DNA from: Zobellia uliginosa
GTDB lineage: Bacteria > Bacteroidota > Bacteroidia > Flavobacteriales > Flavobacteriaceae
DNA: 64,000 nucleotides
NCBI RefSeq assembly: GCF_900156625.1
Contig: NZ_FTOB01000009.1
Span: 1 to 64,000 of the forward strand
Direction: 5' to 3'
Numbering within the stretch: position 1 is the stretch's first letter; each line of letters begins with the position of its first letter. The notes under the pieces are model-generated. The model was given only the letters and a program-made list of their open reading frames with translations, did not search any database and was not told where the DNA came from. Shown here piece by piece: positions 47,614-56,444 of the stretch. The position numbers and the translations under genes were made by a program.

Positions 47614-49170
47614 ATGATGAAAAAGATGATTTTATACAATTTATTTCTCCTGTTAATCTTAGCCTGCTCAAGTGAAAGCTCTACCGATACACCCCCGGTA
47701 GACAAAGACCCATCAACCGAAAAACCAAGCGAAACCCTATTGATAAAAAACCAAAATCCACTTTCGGTCGATTTTGTAGGAAACGGGGCGCAATGGGGCG
47801 GTTATGAGCTTATTGAAAACTTTACAGGTGTAGACGATTTTAACGAGGCTGATTGGAATACCTTAAAAGAACGGATCGATTTTATGCGCCCATCCTTTAT
47901 GAGGATCATGGTGAGCGCCGGCTGGAACTATACCAATACCGATGGTGCATTTCAACCGGAAAAGGGCAACAACGCCTTTCACAGGATAATGCAGTACTGC
48001 ACCGACAATCAAATCACCGTAATGTTCGGGGAATGGGGCCATAGTTATTTAAATGGCGACAGAAACCAAGTTGATGAAACCTGGTTGGACCATGCCGTCA
48101 ACTACCTCGATTACCTGATCGACACCAAAGGATACAGCTGTATCAAGTACTACAATATGATCAATGAACCCAATGGCGATTGGTCTTCTACGAATACCGA
48201 TTATGACCTATGGCAGAAGGTAGCGTCGGGTTTCCAATCTCGATTGGAAAGTAAAGGCTTGCACCAGTCCGTTCAACTGGCAGGCCCTGACATTGCCGTT
48301 TTCGGTGATGCCGGTGCCGTTAATTGGATTACACGGAGCAAATCGAAATTCAACGAAAAACTTGGGCTGTACGATATTCACGCCTACCCTACCAAGAGTT
48401 TTGTGACCGAGGGCGGTTATCTTGAAATGCTCAAAGCCTATAAAGGAGCCATACCTGAAGGAGAACAAATAGTACTGGGTGAAATCGGTATTAAATTTTA
48501 TGGTGCCGATGCCGACCTACAGACCGAAAACCTAAACCGAATAAACGCCGATCCCTATGCTTCCGACGACAGCAATATGTCTGTCTACGATGGCACCTAT
48601 GCCATCGATATCAGTGATGCCATGGTACAATCTATGATGGCCGGATTTTCAGGAGCCTTGGTATGGGATGTAGACGATGCCATGTACAATAAAAGCGGGT
48701 CTGGTTCTGGACCGGATGCCAAAAAGCTGAAAAGATGGGGGTTTTGGAACATTCTTGGAGAGGAAGCCTTCGGAGGTGCTTCCGATGAGGAAATCAGACC
48801 CTTTTTCTATCCGGTTTCCTTATTATGCCGGTACTTTCCGAAAGGGGCGGATATCTATGAAGTACAACTTCCCGACAAAAAAGGCCTACGCGCTATCGCC
48901 GCTAAAAAAGGAGATACGTACACCTTGGCAATCGTGAATTCAAACTTTGTTGCATACGATGACCTAAGCATCAAGGCGGAAGATAATTTTACCTTTGATG
49001 GGGTTTCACAATACGTCTGCACTTCCATGCCCGATGGCAGTTTTCAAGCCAAGGTAGACGCTAACGGATTCGCCCTTCCCCTAGAACAAGATATGTCCAT
49101 ACCACTGGATGGTAAACACAAAGTAAACATACCTGCCCGTTCGGTCATCGTTTTGACCAACATGCCCTAG
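47614..49170 (+). CDS. Clan GH-A glycoside hydrolase lipoprotein, family unassigned
   Basis: I chose the ATG at 47614 (Met-Met pair) because it opens with a lipobox signal (LLLILACSS, Cys18); the ATG at 47497 lies inside the previous gene. The 519-residue product has an N-terminal acidic/Pro-Thr-rich linker (about 20-42) and a TIM barrel with acid/base Glu185 (MINEPNG) and nucleophile Glu290 (VLGEIGIKFYG). The pattern is clan GH-A, somewhat like GH5/GH39, but no family signature fits fully. A beta-sandwich C-terminal domain (about 400-519) follows. It is probably the endo-acting enzyme of the PUL. Specificity for a beta-mannoside is inferred from the GH130 and CE6-like genes next to it. Confidence 0.75.
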   Translation: MMKKMILYNLFLLLILACSSESSTDTPPVDKDPSTEKPSETLLIKNQNPLSVDFVGNGAQWGGYELIENFTGVDDFNEADWNTLKERIDFMRPSFMRIMVSAGWNYTNTDGAFQPEKGNNAFHRIMQYCTDNQITVMFGEWGHSYLNGDRNQVDETWLDHAVNYLDYLIDTKGYSCIKYYNMINEPNGDWSSTNTDYDLWQKVASGFQSRLESKGLHQSVQLAGPDIAVFGDAGAVNWITRSKSKFNEKLGLYDIHAYPTKSFVTEGGYLEMLKAYKGAIPEGEQIVLGEIGIKFYGADADLQTENLNRINADPYASDDSNMSVYDGTYAIDISDAMVQSMMAGFSGALVWDVDDAMYNKSGSGSGPDAKKLKRWGFWNILGEEAFGGASDEEIRPFFYPVSLLCRYFPKGADIYEVQLPDKKGLRAIAAKKGDTYTLAIVNSNFVAYDDLSIKAEDNFTFDGVSQYVCTSMPDGSFQAKVDANGFALPLEQDMSIPLDGKHKVNIPARSVIVLTNMP

Positions 49171-49237
49171 GGAAAATTGATATATAAGCTCGGTTCAACA
49201 CACCGAATCAGAAAAAAAATACAAGCACTTTTACATA

Positions 49238-50257
49238 ATGAAATTAAAGAAAAACCCGAACAATCCTATTTTAAAACCCCATCCATCGAATTATTGGGAA
49301 AACTTGGTCGTCTGCAATCCAGGAGTCTGGTTTGAGAACGGAAAATTCACCATGCTATATAGAGCCGCAGGAGATGACGAACAGCATCTTATACGTATGG
49401 GCCGAGCCGAAAGCACCGATGGCATACACTTTAGCAGGTGCTCCGATGAGCCCGCATTTGAACCCAGTATAGACGGCCCGGATAAAGGAGGTATAGAGGA
49501 TCCCCGCATAGTTAAGTTCGGAGAAGAGTTTTACGTAACCTATGCCTACAGGCCTCATTACCCGGGTCAATACTGGAAATTTGAACACGATGTTATCTTG
49601 CTTCCCGATGTGGGAGCCGATGCTCCGGCGGTTTTAAAGCAAAACATAGCCAATTCAGGCCTTGCCGTCACCAAGGATTTTAAAGATTGGATGCGCCTCG
49701 GACGTATAACCGACACCAATTTAGATGATCGCGATGTTATTCTTTTTCCTGAAAAAATCAATGGTAAGTACGCCATGTTACATCGCCCAAAGCAATGGAT
49801 CGGAGATAAATACGGTTGTGAACAACCCTCCATTTGGATTCGCTTCTCCGATGACCTTATGGTATGGAATGAGCCGAGCACCTTGCTGATCTCTGGCCGA
49901 AAGGGTACATGGGAAGAAAAAGTCGGGGGATCCACGCCTCCCTTAAAGACCCCTGAAGGGTGGTTGATCATTTACCATGGCGTTGAAAACGGTGGCAAGG
50001 GGTACTACAGGGTCGGCGTAGCATTGCTTGATTTGAACGATCCTACCAAGGTAATTGCACGCGCTACCGATTTTGTCATGGAACCCGAACATGACTATGA
50101 AATAGACGGCCCATATCAAGGATGCGTTTTTCCAACAGGAAATGTTATCGTAGATGATACATTGTATGTATATTATGGCGCCGCCGACAAGTATATCGGA
50201 TTGGCCACATGCAAAATAGATGAGGTACTTGACTACCTGAAAAAATACAGACTATAA
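49238..50257 (+). CDS. GH130 family beta-mannoside phosphorylase/hydrolase
   Basis: GH130 members mainly phosphorolyse or hydrolyse beta-1,2- or beta-1,4-mannosides. This 339-residue cytoplasmic or periplasmic protein has no signal peptide. It is a five-bladed propeller with the candidate catalytic acid Asp88 in GGIEDPRI, substrate contacts Arg42 (MLYRA) and the blades DDRDVILFPEKINGKYAMLHRP and VGGSTPPLKTPEGWLIIYHGV. The absence of an export signal favours a cytoplasmic phosphorylase. It lies 67 bases after the GH-A gene. The linkage and phosphorylase versus hydrolase choice cannot be settled by eye. Confidence 0.92.
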   Translation: MKLKKNPNNPILKPHPSNYWENLVVCNPGVWFENGKFTMLYRAAGDDEQHLIRMGRAESTDGIHFSRCSDEPAFEPSIDGPDKGGIEDPRIVKFGEEFYVTYAYRPHYPGQYWKFEHDVILLPDVGADAPAVLKQNIANSGLAVTKDFKDWMRLGRITDTNLDDRDVILFPEKINGKYAMLHRPKQWIGDKYGCEQPSIWIRFSDDLMVWNEPSTLLISGRKGTWEEKVGGSTPPLKTPEGWLIIYHGVENGGKGYYRVGVALLDLNDPTKVIARATDFVMEPEHDYEIDGPYQGCVFPTGNVIVDDTLYVYYGAADKYIGLATCKIDEVLDYLKKYRL

Positions 50258-50401
50258 AAATACGCCAAAGGTCCTGACCCCAATCGACGCCTGAGGTATG
50301 TCATTTTCGATAAGGTAAACGGTTTGGATCGGGACCTCAAGGCCGTATTGAAGCGGAACCCCTCTAATCGCTAAAATTTGAAGAATAGATAAAGGAGATT
50401 T

Positions 50402-52039
50402 ATGATAAATATTAGTGCAATTGATATAAGCATTCTGATACTTTTTATTGTGGGTATTATATGGTGGGCCTTGAGAAACGGGAAAAGTTCGGACTCTACT
50501 TCGTATTTTTTGGCCGGAAGAAACATGACTTGGCCGGTAGTAGGGCTATCACTTTTTGCCGCCAGCGTATCGAGTTCTACCCTAATGGGGCATTCGGGAG
50601 AAGGTTTTATTTCAGGTATAGCCGTGTTCAATTACAACTGGATCTCTGTTTTGGTCATGGTCTTTTTTTCGCTTTTCTTCTTACCCTTCTATATCAAATC
50701 GGGCATTTTTACCATGCCCGAATTTCTGGAAAAGCGGTTTGATAAACGATCGCGTTATTATTTTTCCTTCATCACGATTTTCGGAAATGTATTTTTAGAT
50801 GCCGCCGCCACGTTATATACGGGAGCCTTGATCATAAAACTGATCTTTCCTGAGGTCGAACTATTCTATATCATCTTGATCATGGCGGTGATCGCAGGAA
50901 GCTATACCATTGTCGGGGGACTATCTTCGGCAATAAACGCCGACATCATACAGGCTACCATACTGATCATAGGTTCGGCCATACTGTTTTTCTTTGCCCT
51001 TCATGAAATTGGCGGATGGGAAGAACTCTATACCCGTTTCGACCAAGGTGTCTGGCTAAAACTTACCCGTCCCTTAGATGACCCCACCGTACCCTGGTTG
51101 GGCATGTGGGTAGGTATCCCTATTCTTGGATTCTATTTTTGGGCCAACAACCAGGTAATGGTACAACGTGTACTATCGGCCAAATCAGTAGATCACGGAA
51201 GAAAAGGGGTATTGTTCGTAGGTTTCCTATACCTGTTCACCATTTTTATTTTTATCCTCCCAGGCCTAGCTGCACGTGGCATAGACCTATTCGGGGTCGA
51301 CAATCTCCCGCAAGAAATTATTGATGGATCTACCCTAAAATCGGAATACGGAATCAATACCGATCAAGTTTACCCTCGGTTGATCGTCAAATTGCTTCCG
51401 GTCGGTTTGATTGGCTTGATCCTCGCCGCAATGATATCGGCCTTGACCTCGACCTTAAGCGCCACCCTTAGCTCTGTTTCCACCCTATTTACCATGGATT
51501 TTTACTCCATGATAGATAAGAAGGCAGATAGTAAAAAACTGGTCAAAGTAGGGCGTATTACCTCTATAGTCGTACTCATCATTGCAATTTTATGGGCCCC
51601 GTTCATTCAAAAATTCGATTCCTTGGTTTCATATTACCAAGAGGTGGCCTCATATCTGGCCCCTCCCATTGTAGGCACTTTTTTCTTGGGCCTCTTCTGG
51701 AAACGTTCCAATGGTACGGGTGCCCTGTGGGGACTCATTTCAGGAATCATAGTCGCAGCCCTTCTTATGATCGTAAAATACGCCTTGAATATTAGCGTTC
51801 CGTATCATTTCCTATTGATTGCCCCTTTGATTATGGTTTTGAGCGTAACCGTAAATGTTATAATCAGTCTCATGACGCCAAGACCCGATCAAGAGAAAGT
51901 CTTGAAAAATACTTGGACCCTAAAAATATGGAAGGAAGAAAGCGAAGCCCTACAAGGGGTCGTGTGGTACAAAAACCACAGGTTTCTTTCATTGTTATTG
52001 GTAATGGCTTGTTTTGTCATGTATTTCATATTTGCTTAA
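50402..52039 (+). CDS. Sodium/solute symporter (SSS family)
   Basis: This 545-residue inner-membrane transporter has about 13 predicted helices. Landmarks are the first helix IDISILILFIVGIIWWAL, SGIFTMPEFLEKRF, and the sodium-site segment AAMISALTSTLSATLSSVSTLF. SSS members move sugars, amino acids or other solutes with sodium. Within a PUL it probably imports the mono- or disaccharide released in the periplasm, feeding the GH130 enzyme. A near-consensus ribosome-binding site AGGAG (50393-50397) sits before the ATG, which is unusual in this phylum. It follows GH130 by 144 bases and precedes the esterase by 74. Confidence 0.9.
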   Translation: MINISAIDISILILFIVGIIWWALRNGKSSDSTSYFLAGRNMTWPVVGLSLFAASVSSSTLMGHSGEGFISGIAVFNYNWISVLVMVFFSLFFLPFYIKSGIFTMPEFLEKRFDKRSRYYFSFITIFGNVFLDAAATLYTGALIIKLIFPEVELFYIILIMAVIAGSYTIVGGLSSAINADIIQATILIIGSAILFFFALHEIGGWEELYTRFDQGVWLKLTRPLDDPTVPWLGMWVGIPILGFYFWANNQVMVQRVLSAKSVDHGRKGVLFVGFLYLFTIFIFILPGLAARGIDLFGVDNLPQEIIDGSTLKSEYGINTDQVYPRLIVKLLPVGLIGLILAAMISALTSTLSATLSSVSTLFTMDFYSMIDKKADSKKLVKVGRITSIVVLIIAILWAPFIQKFDSLVSYYQEVASYLAPPIVGTFFLGLFWKRSNGTGALWGLISGIIVAALLMIVKYALNISVPYHFLLIAPLIMVLSVTVNVIISLMTPRPDQEKVLKNTWTLKIWKEESEALQGVVWYKNHRFLSLLLVMACFVMYFIFA

Positions 52040-52113
52040 GAAGCTTACCCATAGTATTGGTACATACAAGTAAAATACAATGGCAATTTAAAATCAAAAT
52101 AATTAAAAAATAA

Positions 52114-52953
52114 ATGAAAATGAGAACAAGAGCCCTCGTACTACTCCTATTTGTTTTTACCTCCCTAAAGGGATTTACACAAGACCCAAATTTTCATATT
52201 TACCTATGTTTTGGCCAGTCTAACATGGAGGGTTCCGCATCGATACAACCGGAAGACCTTATTGTCAGTAGCCGGTTCAAGCTAATGCCTTCCACCGATT
52301 GTGGAGAGGTAGGAAAGCAAAAAGGCTTTTGGTATACCGCAATACCGCCTTTAAGTCAGTGCGGGGCCGGACTCTCCCCTGCCGATTATTTTGGACGCAC
52401 CATGGTACAAAAATTACCGGACAGTATTTCGGTAGGAGTAATCAATGTTGCTATTGGCGGTTGTGACATTCGTTTATTCGATAAGGATATTTATGAGGAC
52501 TATACGGAAACGTACAAGGAAACCTGGTTTACCGACAAGATAAAAGCCTATGGCGGACACCCCTACCAACGTTTAATTACAATGGCAAAACAAGCCCAGA
52601 AAACCGGTGTGATCAAAGGTATCTTATTGCATCAAGGAGAGACCAACCAAGATGATAAAAATTGGCCCCAATACGTAAAAAAGGTATATCGGGATATGCT
52701 GGAAGATTTAGGGCTGGACGCCAAGAATGTTCCCTTGTTGGCGGGTGAAGTGGTCGGGGAAGACCAAGGCGGTGTTTGCGCAAGTATGAACAAGATCATA
52801 AATACTTTGCCCCAAACCATACCTACGGCCCATATCATTTCCTCCAAAGGCTGTACCGTAAGGGAAGACCATGTACATTTTGACTCCGATGGGGTAAGGG
52901 AATTGGGGAAACGCTATGCCGAAAAAATGCTGGCCCTCGAACGAGGGGAATGA
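52114..52953 (+). CDS. CE6-like carbohydrate acetylesterase (SGNH fold)
   Basis: This 279-residue enzyme has a signal peptide (about 1-22, ending LKGFTQ). It has the SGNH nucleophile block GQSNMEG (Ser36), the conserved HQGETN and the catalytic DHVHF (Asp252, His255). It matches the sialate O-acetylesterase-like/CE6 group, which removes acetyl groups from xylan and other glycans. Its place as the last gene of a GH130 PUL suggests removal of acetyl groups from an acetylated mannan-type oligosaccharide. It is followed by a strong terminator 60 bases later. Cys residues (Cys32, Cys63 and others) may form disulfides. Confidence 0.85.
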   Translation: MKMRTRALVLLLFVFTSLKGFTQDPNFHIYLCFGQSNMEGSASIQPEDLIVSSRFKLMPSTDCGEVGKQKGFWYTAIPPLSQCGAGLSPADYFGRTMVQKLPDSISVGVINVAIGGCDIRLFDKDIYEDYTETYKETWFTDKIKAYGGHPYQRLITMAKQAQKTGVIKGILLHQGETNQDDKNWPQYVKKVYRDMLEDLGLDAKNVPLLAGEVVGEDQGGVCASMNKIINTLPQTIPTAHIISSKGCTVREDHVHFDSDGVRELGKRYAEKMLALERGE

Positions 52954-53012
52954 CTTCCAACCAAAAACCGAGCTCTAGATATAAGGTGTAAAGCCAATAA
53001 AATCATTATAAA

Positions 53013-53045
53013 AAAAGCGCAAGTCGGTATCACTTGCGCTTTTGT
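53013..53045. terminator. Strong intrinsic terminator, bidirectional
   Basis: GCGCAAGT (53017-53024) pairs with ACTTGCGC (53032-53039), extended by four A/T pairs, then a T-run interrupted by G. The A-tract on the other side makes it usable on both strands. It ends the PUL operon and also the alpha/beta hydrolase gene coming from the right (53072). Confidence 0.88.
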
Positions 53046-53071
53046 TTGGCTTAATATGTCCGTACAAGACC

Positions 53072-53935
53072 TCACTCCATAACTTTCTTCATAAACCCCC
53101 TCATCTTTTCAATGATTTCGTCTCCGTCTTCCTCAAGTGCAAAGTGTCCCGTATCAAAGATATGGTAATCTATATTCGTGACATCTTCTTTAAACGCCTC
53201 TGCACCGCTTTCTGGGAAAAATTCATCGTTTTTACCCCAAACGATCAAAAGGGGAGGTTGCTCATCCCTTAGATATTGCTGCCATTGAGGGTACAATTTC
53301 ACATTGTTTCGATAATCATAGAACAGGTCGAGATTTACCTTATGTGCATTGGGCCGTGATAGCCGCAAATAATCTAGATGCCAGGTATCGGGATTAACGT
53401 TTTCGGGGTTTCTGGTACCATGGGTATATTGCCACTCAAGACCTTCCAAGGAAAATACGGCGGACAAGGCCTTTTCGGTTTCCTCGGTCCTGTTTGCCCA
53501 GAATGCCCTTGTACTGGCCCAGGCCTTTCCCAATCCGGCTTCATAGGCATTACCGTTTTGGTTGATAATTGCCGTAACCCTTTCCGGATGGGCCGTGGCT
53601 ATCCTAAAACCTACCGGCGCACCGTAATCTTGTATCATAAGGGCGTAAGAGTGTATTCCTTTTTGCTCAAGAAACCCGTTAATAGTCAAGGCTATATGAT
53701 CAAAAGTATAATCATATTCGTCAGGCGATGGAAAATCACTATTACCAAATCCCGGATAGTCGGGCGCAATTAAATGGTAGTCATTCGATAACTGGTTCAA
53801 GACCTTTCTATATTGATGGGAGGACGAAGGAAATCCGTGTAACAATACGAGGGTCGGATTGTCGGGGTTTCCTGCTTCGCGATAGGCGATGTTAACACCA
53901 TCGACCGTTGTTTTTCTGTATTTCGTGTTTTGCAT
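53072..53935 (-). CDS. Alpha/beta hydrolase, haloalkane dehalogenase/epoxide hydrolase-like
   Basis: This 287-residue soluble enzyme has the oxyanion motif HGFPSSS (33-39), the nucleophile elbow QDYGAPVG with Asp103 (Asp rather than Ser, as in dehalogenases and epoxide hydrolases), an acid candidate in WGKNDEFFP and the catalytic His264 in GHFALEEDG. The cap domain lies around residues 130-210. Asp as nucleophile favours hydrolysis of carbon-halogen bonds or epoxides; the actual substrate is unknown. It is 188 bases downstream of a TetR regulator, with a palindromic operator just before it, so it is likely repressed by that TetR. Confidence 0.9.
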   Translation of the reverse strand: MQNTKYRKTTVDGVNIAYREAGNPDNPTLVLLHGFPSSSHQYRKVLNQLSNDYHLIAPDYPGFGNSDFPSPDEYDYTFDHIALTINGFLEQKGIHSYALMIQDYGAPVGFRIATAHPERVTAIINQNGNAYEAGLGKAWASTRAFWANRTEETEKALSAVFSLEGLEWQYTHGTRNPENVNPDTWHLDYLRLSRPNAHKVNLDLFYDYRNNVKLYPQWQQYLRDEQPPLLIVWGKNDEFFPESGAEAFKEDVTNIDYHIFDTGHFALEEDGDEIIEKMRGFMKKVME

Positions 53936-54086
53936 TTTAGATATGTTTTATGTTTGTATAATTAAGTGGGCCGGACTACCCGTTTTTGTCATTGCCATCC
54001 GGAAAAGCTCATAAATAAATCGTTATGGTTTTCTTTATTACTGTTTATGTTTTATCGTTTATCCTTCACTCGTAAAATATAGTTTA

Positions 54087-54104
54087 TTACCGAACGTTCG
54101 GTAA
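54087..54104. promoter_or_regulatory. TetR operator, palindrome 1
   Basis: TTACCGAACGTTCGGTAA is a perfect 18-bp palindrome between the TetR stop and the hydrolase start, well placed to control the hydrolase. It shares 17 of 18 bases with the site upstream of the TetR gene. Confidence 0.85.
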
Positions 54105-54123
54105 CATAGTAGGGTAAATTTTT

Positions 54124-54687
54124 TTATTTGTTCAAATACCTGTGCTCTATGTTGTGCAAGGTTTGTTCAAAGACATCGGTATCATTCAAGCCTTTGCTTA
54201 CGATAAGGCTTCCCTGAATATCGATCAATGTTTGTACCGCATTCGCTTTTGCCGATTCGGGCCCCTGCCCTAAAGCAACTCCGATTCTCGTAAAGACACT
54301 TATCCATTCATTCATTCCGGCGCTAATATTTTTTTCGAACAAATGCAAACCCGTTTCCATTGAAAAGGCCCTAAAAATGCAGCTTTCCCGTCCCCCATCG
54401 TAAAAGGTTGCAATATGGTTCAATCCGTTTTTCAACCTTACTTCCGGAGTATTATTTTCATCGGCTAGGGCCGCAAATACATTTGCTTGGACCCAGTCAC
54501 CGATATAATTGAATACCGAAGTAGCCATCGCTTCCTTCCCCTTTGGGAACCGATGGTACAGACTTGCCTTTTTTAAACCGGTCACTTCAGATAATTCGGC
54601 CAAGCTGGTTCCTTCATAACCTTTGGCACGAAACACCTTGGCCAAGGCGACCATTAAATCTTTATCCAATATTTTTTGCGGTCTCAT
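54124..54687 (-). CDS. TetR/AcrR-family transcriptional repressor
   Basis: This 187-residue regulator has the N-terminal helix-turn-helix (about 10-50; GYEGTSLAELSEVTGLKKASLYHRF) and a ligand-binding helical region with LHLFEKN and GMNEWISVFTRIG. It belongs to the TetR group with a C-terminal segment QTLIDIQGSLIVSKGLND. It is read in the same direction as the downstream hydrolase. Near-identical palindromes lie 29 bases upstream of its start and 20 bases downstream of its stop, so autorepression plus repression of the hydrolase is the simplest model. The inducer is unknown. Confidence 0.92.
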   Translation of the reverse strand: MRPQKILDKDLMVALAKVFRAKGYEGTSLAELSEVTGLKKASLYHRFPKGKEAMATSVFNYIGDWVQANVFAALADENNTPEVRLKNGLNHIATFYDGGRESCIFRAFSMETGLHLFEKNISAGMNEWISVFTRIGVALGQGPESAKANAVQTLIDIQGSLIVSKGLNDTDVFEQTLHNIEHRYLNK

Positions 54688-54715
54688 GGGACAAATCTAC
54701 TACAAATATTCAATT

Positions 54716-54733
54716 TTACCAAACGTTCGGTAA
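54716..54733. promoter_or_regulatory. TetR operator, palindrome 2 (autoregulatory)
   Basis: TTACCAAACGTTCGGTAA, one base off a perfect palindrome, begins 29 bases upstream of the TetR ATG. Its match to the downstream site supports both being TetR binding sites. Confidence 0.82.
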
Positions 54734-55091
54734 CAAATTGATGCTATTTAGACCTCAATTAGATTTTCGAGGGAGGATAAATCATTATAGACCTATTTAA
54801 TCAGGGAATAATCAAAAAGGGCATAACGCCTAGCATTAGGCATATTACAAAGCCTATAGCCAATATTGAAGCATTGACAATAATAAAACAATCTTAATTC
54901 TTGACCAAGGGTATGACCGCAACCTTGCTCCTCGAGTAAATTCTTAAACACTGATTACCTAAGTTATTTCCTACATAAAATAGAGTCAAATTAACATAAA
55001 AGGTAAGATACTATTATAATATGGTAAGATAGGAATACTCCCAACAGGTCATAGCCCATACTTTAGCCGACTAACAAAAACAAAAATTATA
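54734..55091. promoter_or_regulatory. GH16 upstream region with 21-bp-spaced repeats
   Basis: This 358-base AT-rich stretch has no gene-like frame. GGTAAGATA occurs at 55002-55010 and again at 55023-55031, exactly 21 bases apart, and ends 60 bases before the GH16 ATG. This suits an AraC-type tandem operator. The regulator is not obvious within the window. Confidence 0.6.
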
Positions 55092-56306
55092 ATGACAAAT
55101 CTAAAGTTTAACAGCAAAATTCGTAGAACTGCACTTTCATGTCTTTTCTACCTTTTTTATTTGGGCCTTGTGTACGGGCAACAACCTACGAAAACTTCAA
55201 ATCCGAACGATCAATGGACAATCAAATGGAGTGCTTCTGACGAATTCAAAAAAGCAGATCCCGACTGGGCAAAATGGATCAAGACAGGCAACCTCCCGAA
55301 TACTACGGCGTGGAAATGGAACAATCAAAAAAACGTAAAAATAGCCAACGGGGTCGCCAAACTGACCATGAGACAGAATGAAAACAACACTCCCAACGGA
55401 GGTACCTATTTTACCTCTGGGATACTTAAGTCATACAACAAATTTACGTATGGATACTTTGAGGCAAAAATTCAGGGTGCCGATATAGGGGAAGGCGTAT
55501 GCCCTTCTTTCTGGCTTTACAGTGATTTCGACTACTCCGTAGCCAATGGGGAAACGGTATATAGTGAAATCGATGTAGTTGAACTTCAGCAATTCGATTG
55601 GTATGAAGGCCATCAGGACGATATTCGCGACATGGACTTAAATCTACACACCGTTGTTAAAAAAAATGGACAGGGAGTTTGGAGAAGGCCTAAAATGTAT
55701 CCTCAAGAACAATTGAACAAATGGAGAGCTCCATGGGATCCAAGTAAAGACTTTCATATCTATGGTTGCGAAGTCAACAAGAACGAAATCATATGGTATG
55801 TTGATGGTGTCGAGGTTGCCCGAAAACCAAATAAATATTGGCATCGCCCCATGAATGTTACCCTTTCGTTGGGACTCAGAAAACCTTTTGTAAAATTTTT
55901 CAATAATAAAAACAATGCCGTAAATCCAGAAACCGACCCCAAGGCAAGGGAAAAATTAAGGGATATGCCCACATCGATGTATGTCGATTACGTTAGGGTA
56001 TGGGAAAAATCAAACACCGGAGCTTCCCAACTCAATCAAATCGCTACTAAGCCTACACTGGAAAAAGGCATACATATCTATCCAAATCCCTATAAGAACG
56101 GTCCGTTGACAATCGATTTCGGCAAACCCTTCAGCGGCGAAGTACATATCACAGGTTTAAACGGAAGAACATTTTTAAGAAAAAATGTTGTCAATCAAAC
56201 TTCGGTTCAATTCCAAGAATCAAAACCTAAATTTAAGAGCGGTGTGTATATCGTTAAAATTAGTGGACCTGATGGAGAGGTTTCAAAAAAGATACTTGTG
56301 GAATAA
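55092..56306 (+). CDS. Secreted GH16 galactanase (kappa-carrageenase/porphyranase group) with T9SS sorting domain
   Basis: This 404-residue enzyme has a signal peptide (1-30), a GH16 jelly-roll domain (about 40-306) and a C-terminal T9SS type A sorting domain (about 325-404, HIYPNPYKNGPLTI and SGVYIVKISG). The catalytic motif SEIDVVE gives nucleophile Glu159, Asp161 and acid/base Glu164, of the ExDxxE (beta-bulge) kind used by agarases, porphyranases and kappa-carrageenases. YGYFEAKIQGA, DFHIYGCEVNKNEIIWYVDG and YWHRPMNVTLSLGLR closely follow the kappa-carrageenase layout. It therefore attacks a red-algal galactan; kappa-carrageenan, furcellaran or porphyran cannot be told apart. It is convergent with the PUL at 56445 and ends in a strong terminator. 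Confidence 0.9.
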   Translation: MTNLKFNSKIRRTALSCLFYLFYLGLVYGQQPTKTSNPNDQWTIKWSASDEFKKADPDWAKWIKTGNLPNTTAWKWNNQKNVKIANGVAKLTMRQNENNTPNGGTYFTSGILKSYNKFTYGYFEAKIQGADIGEGVCPSFWLYSDFDYSVANGETVYSEIDVVELQQFDWYEGHQDDIRDMDLNLHTVVKKNGQGVWRRPKMYPQEQLNKWRAPWDPSKDFHIYGCEVNKNEIIWYVDGVEVARKPNKYWHRPMNVTLSLGLRKPFVKFFNNKNNAVNPETDPKAREKLRDMPTSMYVDYVRVWEKSNTGASQLNQIATKPTLEKGIHIYPNPYKNGPLTIDFGKPFSGEVHITGLNGRTFLRKNVVNQTSVQFQESKPKFKSGVYIVKISGPDGEVSKKILVE

Positions 56307-56333
56307 TTGAAATTTAATTTTTACAAAATTACG

Positions 56334-56371
56334 AACGGGCAAAGGGGTTCGGGTTCCCCTTTGCCCGTTTA
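56334..56371. terminator. Strong terminator between GH16 and the minus-strand PUL
   Basis: A 14-bp stem, AACGGGCAAAGGGG (56334-56347) with CCCCTTTGCCCGTT (56356-56369), and an 8-base loop, followed by TT. It lies between the GH16 stop (56306) and the convergent gene end (56445). Confidence 0.85.
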
Positions 56372-56444
56372 TAAAATAATGGACGGAAATGATTGTTCCG
56401 GCTTCTACCCTAAACAAAGGCCTGCCTTCCTTTTATATGTCATA

